Below, one piece after another: positions 1 to 4,971 of a stretch of 6,526 nucleotides of DNA; positions within the stretch are counted from its first letter, which is position 1; the number at the start of each line of letters is the position of its first letter. A model generated the notes under the pieces. The model did not search any database, was not told where the DNA came from, and was given only the letters and a program-made list of their open reading frames with translations. A program made the translations under genes and the position numbers. Source of the DNA: SZUA-229 sp964531165 (lineage in GTDB: Bacteria > Pseudomonadota > Gammaproteobacteria > SZUA-229); contig CAZHEA010000127.1 of NCBI GenBank assembly GCA_964531165.1, forward strand, positions 1 to 6,526, read 5' to 3'.

Positions 1-831
1 CCATCTACGTTGGGTGTGTTTGAACGTCGTATCGAAGAAATTGCAAAACTCGTACATGATGCGGGCGGTTTGCTTTATTACGATGGTGCAAACCTGAATG
101 CGATTCTCGGAAAAATTCGCCCGGGTGATATGGGTTTTGATGTGATTCACTCAAATCTGCATAAAACATTTTCCACGCCCCACGGCGGTGGTGGTCCGGG
201 TTCCGGCGCTATTGGTGTAGCGGAGCGCCTAAAACCCTTTATGCCATTGCCCATGGTGGTAAAGACAAAAGAAAATTATCGCTGGTTAACCGAAGAAGAT
301 GTGCCGCAAAGCATCGGTCGCATGTCAGCGTTTATGGGTAATGCGGGTGTTTTATTACGTGCATATATTTATATGCGTTTATTGGGTGCAGAAGGTATGC
401 GCCGCGTAGGTGAGTTTGCGACACTCAATGCAAACTACATGATGGCGCAGTTAAAAAACCGGGGATTTGAGGCGGCGATTCCGGATCGTTATGCATCCCA
501 TGAATTTATCATTACGCTGAAAACTCAGGCCAAAGAATTAAATGTCAGCGCCATGGATTTTGCAAAACGTTTACTGGATAAAGGATATCACGCTCCCACC
601 ACTTACTTCCCGTTACTGGTGCCCGAGTGCTTATTAATTGAGCCAACGGAATCGGAAGCGAAAGATGTGCTGGATGGTTTTGTGGACGCGCTGGTGGAAA
701 TTCAACAGGAAGCGGAAACGGATGCGGATATGTTACATAATGCACCTTACACCATGCCGGTGAACCGGCTGGATGAAGTGCGGGCGGCTAAGCAGCTGGA
801 CCTGGCCTGGTCGGGAGAGTCTGCGAGCTAG
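1..831 (+). CDS. gcvPB: Glycine dehydrogenase (decarboxylating) subunit 2, C-terminal part (5' end outside window)
   Basis: This is the P-protein of the glycine cleavage system, second subunit of the split type. It decarboxylates glycine using pyridoxal phosphate and passes the aminomethyl group to the lipoyl arm of GcvH, in the cytoplasm. The frame is open from base 1, so the 276 residues visible are a C-terminal portion; family members are usually about 480 residues, so roughly 200 are missing to the left. The PLP-site region is clear: YDGANLNAI, then RPGDMGFDV, then NLHKTFSTPHGGGGPGSG, with the Schiff-base lysine at bases 163-165. The C-terminus carries the family ending HNAPYTMPVNRLDEVRAAKQ. 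The TTG at 10 is internal and not the start. In many genomes gcvPB closes a gcvT-gcvH-gcvPA-gcvPB cluster; that would lie upstream and is inferred. No clear terminator follows the stop before the convergent hcp gene. Confidence 0.95.
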   Translation, partial: PSTLGVFERRIEEIAKLVHDAGGLLYYDGANLNAILGKIRPGDMGFDVIHSNLHKTFSTPHGGGGPGSGAIGVAERLKPFMPLPMVVKTKENYRWLTEEDVPQSIGRMSAFMGNAGVLLRAYIYMRLLGAEGMRRVGEFATLNANYMMAQLKNRGFEAAIPDRYASHEFIITLKTQAKELNVSAMDFAKRLLDKGYHAPTTYFPLLVPECLLIEPTESEAKDVLDGFVDALVEIQQEAETDADMLHNAPYTMPVNRLDEVRAAKQLDLAWSGESAS

Positions 832-878
832 CTATTCTCTCTGTGCTTGTCACTAGCCCCCCGCCGCTGCCCATGCTC

Positions 879-1370
879 TTATAATGTCATGCCCTTGCGT
901 AGGTCGTAGCCGACAGTTATTGGGCGTGTGGGCTTGTCGTTTTTGTCAAACTCGATGAACTTATACATAATTTTACTGTAAACAATGGTAAAGGTTTCCA
1001 TAGGTTTATCGCTGTCAGAGCCTTCACCGGATACGGAATAAGCGGTAATTAGACAGTCTGACAAAGTGTACATCATGTAGGTGTCGAGTTTGTCGGATGA
1101 AATAGTTGAAAATTTAATCTCAATTGACGGAATGTGCTTTCCGGATGTGGCTTCTTTAAAGAGAGAGGGCGATGCAATGTCTACTGGCTTGCTAATAGTG
1201 AAGCCTCTCATCACCGGGCGTGAATTGCCATCGGCCTGAGTGCTGTCATCATGTGCCATCAGCTTGGGTCTGTCGATACCGAATTCAGCGCTACTCAATA
1301 AGACATGATCAATATACGGGGGAGAGGTGACGTTGCCGGTGATTTGTTCGCATTTTAAATAGATACTCAT
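879..1370 (-). CDS. hcp: Hcp-family type VI secretion system tube protein (orphan)
   Basis: Hcp forms hexameric rings that stack into the inner tube of the type VI secretion system and is itself secreted, sometimes carrying effectors. The 163 residues match the usual Hcp length, with no C-terminal effector extension. Recognisable elements in order: MSIYLK at the N-terminal first strand, ITGNVT (10-15), a central SRPVMRGFTISKPVDIASPSL stretch split around residues 50-70, SGKHIP (76-81, compare SGKHYP of Pseudomonas Hcp1), LITAYSVSG (107-115), and the C-terminal VGYDLRKG (153-160, compare the YGWNIRQN of Hcp1). The ATG is preceded by AGGGA (1381-1385), 10 nt upstream. Neighbours on both sides are unrelated: gcvPB convergent on one side, a chalcone isomerase-like gene divergent on the other. 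No tss, vgrG, PAAR or effector gene is visible, so it is a solitary copy depending on apparatus genes elsewhere, or a non-functional remnant. The family call is firm; the functional role is inferred. Confidence 0.88.
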   Translation of the reverse strand: MSIYLKCEQITGNVTSPPYIDHVLLSSAEFGIDRPKLMAHDDSTQADGNSRPVMRGFTISKPVDIASPSLFKEATSGKHIPSIEIKFSTISSDKLDTYMMYTLSDCLITAYSVSGEGSDSDKPMETFTIVYSKIMYKFIEFDKNDKPTRPITVGYDLRKGMTL

Positions 1371-1408
1371 TATTCTTCGTTCCCTACAGTTGAAATTAAA
1401 TCCATTAA

Positions 1409-1414
1409 ATTCTA
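1409..1414 (-). promoter_or_regulatory. Candidate -10 element of hcp (TAGAAT)
   Basis: Read on the minus strand this is TAGAAT, five of six matches to the sigma-70 -10 consensus, 38 nt before the hcp ATG. No good -35 hexamer lies 16-18 nt further upstream; that region is occupied by the 14-bp tandem repeat. This layout would fit an activator-dependent promoter, but in such AT-rich DNA a chance match is quite possible. Confidence 0.3.
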
Positions 1415-1443
1415 AATAAGCGATACTTAATAAGCGATACTTA
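1415..1443. repeat. Perfect tandem repeat, 14-bp unit, two copies
   Basis: The unit AATAAGCGATACTT occurs at 1415-1428 and again immediately at 1429-1442, with no mismatch and one extra matching base at 1443. It sits 45 bp upstream of the hcp start. It could be a pair of transcription factor half-sites or a recent slippage duplication; two copies cannot distinguish these. Confidence 0.85.
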
Positions 1444-1482
1444 GGTCTGTTATTACTGACTTAATAGAAGGTTGATAAATTT

Positions 1483-1514
1483 ATACCATATAAAAAGCCG
1501 TACAGCTATGGTAT
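1483..1514. repeat. Inverted repeat, 8-bp arms, 16-nt spacer
   Basis: ATACCATA (1483-1490) and TATGGTAT (1507-1514) are exact reverse complements in the middle of the divergent spacer. No T-tract follows on either strand, so it does not look like an intrinsic terminator. It may be an operator, or a chance AT-rich dyad. Confidence 0.5.
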
Positions 1515-1558
1515 TTCGATAAGTGGCTTCGAAAAACTATTAATGAGCCATTGTATTG

Positions 1559-1583
1559 GCCTGAATTTGAATTTAATTCAGGC
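1559..1583. repeat. Perfect 9-bp inverted repeat, operator-like
   Basis: GCCTGAATT (1559-1567) and AATTCAGGC (1575-1583) are exact reverse complements around a 7-nt centre. It overlaps the candidate -35 of the downstream plus-strand gene (1567-1572). Neither flank is T-rich, so a terminator is unlikely; a repressor or activator site is the natural reading, by inference from position. Confidence 0.65.
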
Positions 1584-1594
1584 TAGAGTATAGT
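1567..1594 (+). promoter_or_regulatory. Candidate sigma-70 promoter of the chalcone isomerase-like gene
   Basis: TTGAAT (1567-1572) and TATAGT (1589-1594) are separated by 16 bp, placing transcription start near 1600 and giving a short leader with the AGGG ribosome site (1613-1616) 9 nt before the ATG. The -35 lies inside the 1559-1583 dyad. Found by eye, no scoring was run. Confidence 0.45.
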
Positions 1595-1625
1595 GATTTT
1601 AAATTAAATAACAGGGTGTTCACTC

Positions 1626-2213
1626 ATGAAAAAATTAGTTCGTTTACTTGTGCTTTTATCCGGTGTTGTGTTGCTCATGATGCTAAATGCAAATGTATCT
1701 GCACGCGAAATTGCAGATGTGAAATTGAGTGAGCAGATTAGTGTAGAAGCTCAGTCGCTGGTGTTAAATGGTGCCGGCATTCGAACCAAGTTCTTTTTTA
1801 AAATTTACGTGGGTGCCCTGTATCTACCGGAAAAGCAGAGTGATGCAACTAAGATTTTAAAAAAATCGACGGCTAATCGCATTGTAATGCACTTTCTTTA
1901 TGATGAGGTTGAGAAGAAAAAGTTGGTGGATGCATGGATCGAAGGCTTTGAAGATAATGTGGATGATAAAACGTTTTCGGCATTAAATGATCGGTTGCAA
2001 AAATTTAATGGAATGTTCTCTGATTTACATAAAGGTGACGTGGTTTTACTGGATTTCATTCCACAAACGGGCACGCGAGTTACGATCAAAGGCGAAGTGA
2101 AAGGCAATATAGCGGGTAAGGATTTTAATCAGGCGTTGTTGTCAGTGTGGCTGGGTGAAGAGCCGGTTACAGACGAGCTAAAAGACGCCATGTTGGGTAT
2201 TGAAGAAGAATAA
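1626..2213 (+). CDS. Exported chalcone isomerase-like (Chalcone_3 fold) protein
   Basis: A 195-residue protein of the bacterial chalcone isomerase-like family. Residues 1-26 form a signal peptide: MKK, a leucine/valine-rich core, and cleavage probably after NANVSA, so the mature protein is periplasmic. The diagnostic stretch is LVLNGAGIRTKFFFKIYVGALYLP (residues about 45-68, written here only as the family hallmark in parts: NGAGIRTK, then FKIYVGALYLP), followed by IVMHFLYDEVEKKKL (86-100) and the closing FNQALLSVWLGEEPVTDELK segment (about 167-186). Bacterial members are common, but their substrate is not known to me, and true flavonoid isomerase activity should not be assumed. The ATG is supported by AGGG nine nt upstream. 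It stands alone on its strand, ending at a palindrome shared with the convergent gene. Confidence 0.85.
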   Translation: MKKLVRLLVLLSGVVLLMMLNANVSAREIADVKLSEQISVEAQSLVLNGAGIRTKFFFKIYVGALYLPEKQSDATKILKKSTANRIVMHFLYDEVEKKKLVDAWIEGFEDNVDDKTFSALNDRLQKFNGMFSDLHKGDVVLLDFIPQTGTRVTIKGEVKGNIAGKDFNQALLSVWLGEEPVTDELKDAMLGIEEE

Positions 2214-2254
2214 AAAATATTTATATGGTGTCAGGCCGGTGAAGAATGGAAAGA

Positions 2255-2292
2255 TAAGTTAGTTTGATTTAATGTTAAAGCAAACTGACTTA
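2255..2292. terminator. Long palindrome between convergent genes, possible bidirectional terminator
   Basis: The arms are TAAGTTAGTTTG (2255-2266) and CAAACTGACTTA (2281-2292), giving 11 Watson-Crick pairs and one G-T pair. Inside lies a second short dyad, TTTAA/TTAAA (2268-2272 and 2275-2279). The right arm includes the TAA stop of the minus-strand gene (2290-2292). There is no strong T-tract after the stem on either strand, only TATCTTT on the minus strand, so termination by this element alone would be weak. Confidence 0.5.
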
Positions 2293-2853
2293 TGCCATAT
2301 CCATCATCGCGATCTGCACCGCTTCTTCATCCGCAAAAATAGCATTTAGCAGCTGACTAATCTGTGGCATGATGTCATCTGCTGAAGTCAGTGCATCCAA
2401 TGTTTTGAGATAAGACTTTATATTGCTGAGGCAGCATTCAATGCTATTCTCGTGGGTAGTAGACGAGTTATTGCTGTCAGCAATGTTTTCTGGTTTAAGG
2501 GCTTTCTCCAGTGCCAGTTGTGTCATGTGCTCGGCATTCAGTTCCATCTCAGTCAGATTGGTGATGGTTTGATCTTTCATATTGGCGGGCATCGCAATTG
2601 CCTGTTGTTGCATCATTTTTCGCGATGCGCGCAGCGGTTTAATGATGGTTTGCCAGGGCTGAACGGTGTCGAGCAGAATCTGTAAATCATCTTCATTCAG
2701 CCTCAGGTTTTTGTCGCCTACCCAGCAGCAATATAGCAGTAGATTAACATTAGCATCGAAGTCGTTTTGCAAGGTCAGGCAAATCGATTCAACTTCGGGC
2801 AGAGTCCATAGGTGGGTTGAGTAGTTCCAGAATTCGCTATTTGGGAAATCCAT
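2290..2853 (-). CDS. TIGR02444 / DUF2390 family protein of unknown function
   Basis: A 187-residue cytoplasmic protein with no signal peptide or membrane segment. The N-terminal half carries the family signature: FWNYSTHLWTLPEVES (8-23), CLTLQNDFDANVNLLLYCCW (25-44) and a later PWQTIIKPLRASRKMMQ (66-82). The family pattern is a small helical domain with CL.LQ and vNLLL..W blocks. The C-terminal part (about 95-187) is helical-looking and acidic, with LALEKALKPE and ISQLLNAIFADEEAVQ, and is longer and less conserved in appearance. Function is unknown to me. It is the second gene of a pair, starting 37 bp after the DsbA-like gene on the same strand, so co-transcription is likely. No convincing Shine-Dalgarno precedes the ATG; the start is kept because the family motif begins only seven residues in. 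Confidence 0.8.
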   Translation of the reverse strand: MDFPNSEFWNYSTHLWTLPEVESICLTLQNDFDANVNLLLYCCWVGDKNLRLNEDDLQILLDTVQPWQTIIKPLRASRKMMQQQAIAMPANMKDQTITNLTEMELNAEHMTQLALEKALKPENIADSNNSSTTHENSIECCLSNIKSYLKTLDALTSADDIMPQISQLLNAIFADEEAVQIAMMDMA

Positions 2854-2890
2854 AGTAATGAGGTGTTTTAAGTTGAATTTAATATTAAGC

Positions 2891-3553
2891 CTAGTTCAGA
2901 TCTTTGCTTATTTCAGCTTTTGGTAAGGTCTTTTTTGCGGCATCGAGTAATTTTTGATGAGTCACAACACCGCTCAACATCTGCTCACCGATAATAAAGC
3001 TGGGAACGCTTTTTGCCTGTAATGCACCGGCATATTGTAAATAAGCCTGCAGACTGGCAGGAACAGAGTCTGCGGGGCCATTAGCAAACTCATCACTCCA
3101 TGCCTGATCAATGATGTTTTCAGGGATATTATTCTGCCGTGCTATCTCACGTAACACCGTTTCATCGCCAATGTTTTTGCCTTCAAGGAAATAGGCGCTA
3201 AAGAGTTGTTCGTGCAGGGCATAAAAAATTTCAGCACCCAGGGGTTTAGCCGCTTCGCTGAGTAATAATGCCTTACGGGAGTTAGTGATGATGGTTTGTT
3301 TATGCAGGGTAATGCCTTCTTCCTTAGCAAGTTGCAGCAGGTTTTTTGACATTTCATCCCAGACTTCATCGCTGTAGTCGAGCATTTTTATAGAATGACC
3401 TTCGACAGGGGTTTCGGGGTGAATCTCAATAAAGCACCAGTTGATTTTTAAATCATATATTTCTCGCAGGGCATTCAGGCGCAGGTGACCGATAAAGCAG
3501 AAGGGACAGATATAATCGCTAAGAATAGTGATTTTGAGTTCGGGTTTATGCAT
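2891..3553 (-). CDS. DsbA/FrnE-like thioredoxin-fold oxidoreductase (CPFC)
   Basis: A 220-residue protein of the DsbA-like superfamily, FrnE / 2-hydroxychromene-2-carboxylate isomerase-related branch. The active-site motif is CPFC at residues 16-19, directly after the first strand (ITILSDYI) and followed by FIGHLRL. The cis-proline loop of the thioredoxin fold is at V183-P184 (KSVPSFIIG), and the intervening 60-160 region is the helical insertion. There is no signal peptide, so it should work in the cytoplasm, unlike periplasmic DsbA. Likely activity is thiol-disulfide exchange or glutathione-linked chemistry; substrate unknown. An in-frame stop lies a few codons upstream, so the ATG is effectively the only start, although no clear Shine-Dalgarno precedes it. 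It leads the TIGR02444 gene and diverges from the small exported protein gene. Confidence 0.87.
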   Translation of the reverse strand: MHKPELKITILSDYICPFCFIGHLRLNALREIYDLKINWCFIEIHPETPVEGHSIKMLDYSDEVWDEMSKNLLQLAKEEGITLHKQTIITNSRKALLLSEAAKPLGAEIFYALHEQLFSAYFLEGKNIGDETVLREIARQNNIPENIIDQAWSDEFANGPADSVPASLQAYLQYAGALQAKSVPSFIIGEQMLSGVVTHQKLLDAAKKTLPKAEISKDLN

Positions 3554-3612
3554 GAGCAGACCGGTTTAGATTTATAATTAGACACTAGTCTGATTTTTAT
3601 TTTAAATCAAGC

Positions 3613-3641
3613 TCGAACTCTGTCTGATCTGCGACTATGCT
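3613..3641 (+). promoter_or_regulatory. Candidate sigma-70 promoter of the small exported protein gene
   Basis: TCGAAC (3613-3618) and TATGCT (3636-3641) are spaced by 17 bp. If used, transcription would begin near 3648, downstream of the ATG at 3637, which would exclude that upstream start and favour the ATG at 3679. Seen by eye only. Confidence 0.35.
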
Positions 3642-3667
3642 TTTAACTACTATCATCATTATTTTCC

Positions 3668-3674
3668 AAGAGAG
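3668..3674 (+). promoter_or_regulatory. Ribosome binding site AAGAGAG deciding the start at 3679
   Basis: AAGAGAG ends 4 nt before the ATG at 3679. The alternative in-frame ATG at 3637 has no purine-rich stretch ahead of it and would bury the signal peptide behind 14 extra residues. Confidence 0.6.
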
Positions 3675-3678
3675 AAAT

Positions 3679-4083
3679 ATGAAACGCCTAACTGTTATCT
3701 GTATTTTATTGTTACTGTCCAGCTCACATTTGCAGGCGCGTGATTTTGAAGGTGGATATGCGGTTTACGGTGCCGGTGGGGACAGTTGTAAGGCTTATTT
3801 AGCTTCAATGAAAACCGGTGAGCGACAGGATTACTTTATTGACTGGACCATTGGTTATTTAACTGCCTTTAATGTGATTATGCCTAATACGTATAATATA
3901 CTAGGTGAGTCAGGTTTTGCAGACGCGCAGGGCTGGTTGCAGCGTCACTGCAATCGATATAAAAATCAGTTGTACATCAATGCGTTGATTAAGCTCACCG
4001 AGGTGCTTTATCCTGTGCGTTATCAGTCAGGAATGAAAAAACCGGCACCGTCATTAAAAGATGTGGGTAAAGCGGTTAAGTAG
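3679..4083 (+). CDS. Small exported protein of unknown function with two mature cysteines
   Basis: With the ATG at 3679 the product is 134 residues. Residues 1-20 are a textbook signal peptide: MKR, hydrophobic core VICILLLLSSS, cleavage probably after HLQA. The mature protein begins RDFEGGYAVYGAGGDSC and is about 114 residues, with two cysteines, C37 and C91, well placed for one disulfide. Conserved-looking features are aromatic and glycine-rich: SCKAYL (36-41), DWTIGYLTAFN (55-65), TYNILG (71-76), GWLQRHC (85-91). The layout of a small exported helical protein with a Cys-Cys pair and a W..GY segment recalls Rap1a- or HdeA-like periplasmic proteins, but I cannot assign it to either. The C-terminus (KKPAPSLKDVGKAVK) is basic and probably flexible. 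It is a single-gene unit ending in an intrinsic terminator. An in-frame ATG at 3637 is rejected for lack of a ribosome site. Confidence 0.8.
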   Translation: MKRLTVICILLLLSSSHLQARDFEGGYAVYGAGGDSCKAYLASMKTGERQDYFIDWTIGYLTAFNVIMPNTYNILGESGFADAQGWLQRHCNRYKNQLYINALIKLTEVLYPVRYQSGMKKPAPSLKDVGKAVK

Positions 4084-4092
4084 GTGTTTGTG

Positions 4093-4117
4093 GCCTGCCC
4101 TCTGCGACAGGCTTTTT
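4093..4117 (+). terminator. Intrinsic terminator of the small exported protein gene
   Basis: GCCTG (4093-4097) pairs with CAGGC (4108-4112) and is followed directly by TTTTT (4113-4117). It starts 10 nt after the stop at 4083. The stem is short (5 bp) with a 10-nt loop, but position and T-tract are right for a plus-strand terminator. On the minus strand no T-tract follows, so it would not serve the convergent tauE-like gene well. Confidence 0.65.
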
Positions 4118-4121
4118 AGCT

Positions 4122-4913
4122 TCAATTAAAAAATAAATACCCTGCCAGTCCAATCAGTAAAACTGCAAATATGCGTTTCAGCTTTTTTACATCCAGCTTA
4201 TGCGCCCAGTCAGCACCCAGAGGTGCAAAAAAAATACTGCTGATGACAATGCCGGACAGGGCGGGCAAATAAATGAAACCTGCCGAATAGTTGGGTAATA
4301 AGCTGTGGTTCCAGCCGGAGTATAAATAACTGAATGCACCTGCGAATGCGATAGAAAAGCCGACTGCCGCCGACGTGCCGATCGCTTTATGGATGCTGCT
4401 GCCATGCCACATCAGCCAGGGTACGGTGAGGCTGCCACCGCCAATGCCGACAATCGATGAGATAAACCCAATAATCCCCCCGCTGCTGTTGAAATTTATC
4501 AGTGACGGGCGAGTGTTGTGTGCTGGTGCTTTGATGTCGCTGAGCATGTAGGCGGCGACCAGTAATTCAAATACGGCAAATACGGGCTTTAAAATGTCGC
4601 TACTTAGTAATCCGGCAAATAATCCGCCGGACCATGCGCCGACGACGATGCCGGGTGTCAATTTGAAGGCCCGGCCCCAGTTCACGGCCTGATGTTTGTG
4701 GTGGCTATATACCGATGAGATTGATGTAAATAAAATACTCGCCAGCGAAGTGCCGAGTGCGAGATGCATAATGGTTTCGGGAGGCATGCCCAGCCAGATA
4801 AAGATAGCCGCTAGCATGGGTACAATAATTAAGCCGCCACCTACGCCTAGCAGGCCGGCGAGAATGCCGGCAATTGCACCTAGAATAAGATAAAGCCCAA
4901 ATTCGATAATCAT
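4122..4913 (-). CDS. TauE/SafE family sulfite/organosulfonate exporter-like membrane protein
   Basis: A 263-residue inner-membrane protein of the TauE/SafE (former DUF81) family, putative anion transporters linked to sulfite, sulfoacetate or other sulfur-compound export. The two-repeat architecture is visible: GILAGLLGVGGGLIIVP (16-32) opens the first half and IGGGSLTVP (157-165) the second, each followed by a GTS motif (54-56 and 179-181). About seven to eight hydrophobic segments span the protein, with a polar break near 127-143 (KAPAHNTRPSL) between the halves. Length is normal for the family. I chose the ATG at 4911-4913; the codon before it is TTG and would add one residue only. No Shine-Dalgarno is visible, and a perfect dyad ends 7 nt before the ATG. 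It follows rhlB by 58 bp on the same strand and could be co-transcribed. Substrate cannot be told from sequence. Confidence 0.88.
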   Translation of the reverse strand: MIIEFGLYLILGAIAGILAGLLGVGGGLIIVPMLAAIFIWLGMPPETIMHLALGTSLASILFTSISSVYSHHKHQAVNWGRAFKLTPGIVVGAWSGGLFAGLLSSDILKPVFAVFELLVAAYMLSDIKAPAHNTRPSLINFNSSGGIIGFISSIVGIGGGSLTVPWLMWHGSSIHKAIGTSAAVGFSIAFAGAFSYLYSGWNHSLLPNYSAGFIYLPALSGIVISSIFFAPLGADWAHKLDVKKLKRIFAVLLIGLAGYLFFN

Positions 4914-4920
4914 CAAATGT

Positions 4921-4943
4921 TTGCAGTCATTTATTTACTGCAA
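4921..4943. repeat. Perfect 7-bp inverted repeat just upstream of the tauE-like start
   Basis: TTGCAGT (4921-4927) and ACTGCAA (4937-4943) are exact reverse complements around a 9-nt AT-rich loop. In the minus-strand transcript the hairpin lies between the rhlB stop and the tauE-like ATG, ending 7 nt before that ATG, so it would cover the ribosome-binding position. No T-tract follows it in the direction of transcription; T-runs lie on its upstream side, which argues against a simple terminator. Confidence 0.6.
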
Positions 4944-4971
4944 TCAGAAAAAGACAAAAAATGTATTGGCA

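Larger units (their letters stand above)
1371..1625. other. Divergent intergenic regulatory region between hcp and the chalcone isomerase-like gene
   Basis: AT-rich 255-bp spacer with no credible ORF. It contains a 14-bp perfect tandem repeat next to hcp (1415-1443), an 8-bp dyad with a 16-nt spacer in the middle (1483-1514), and a 9-bp perfect dyad (1559-1583) over the probable promoter of the plus-strand gene. It must hold the promoters of both genes. Confidence 0.7.

Noticed and set aside
545..745. Minus-strand open frame inside gcvPB
   Set aside because: Shadow of the strongly conserved gcvPB frame, with no ribosome site or recognisable protein.
827..857. GCTAG/CTAGC pair after the gcvPB stop as a terminator
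   Set aside because: Only 5 bp with a 21-nt loop and no T-tract after it.
1415..1443. Start of a CRISPR array
   Set aside because: Only two contiguous 14-bp copies with no spacers and no cas gene.
1371..1625. Possible mobile element or attachment site around hcp
   Set aside because: No integrase, transposase, terminal inverted repeats or target duplication seen; the 14-bp repeat copies are adjacent, not flanking the gene.
3637..3678. Upstream ATG extending the small exported protein to 148 residues
   Set aside because: No ribosome site before it, it overlaps a candidate -10, and it would place 14 residues ahead of an otherwise textbook signal peptide.
4914..4916. TTG codon as the tauE-like start
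   Set aside because: It adds a single residue before an ATG and has no better ribosome site.
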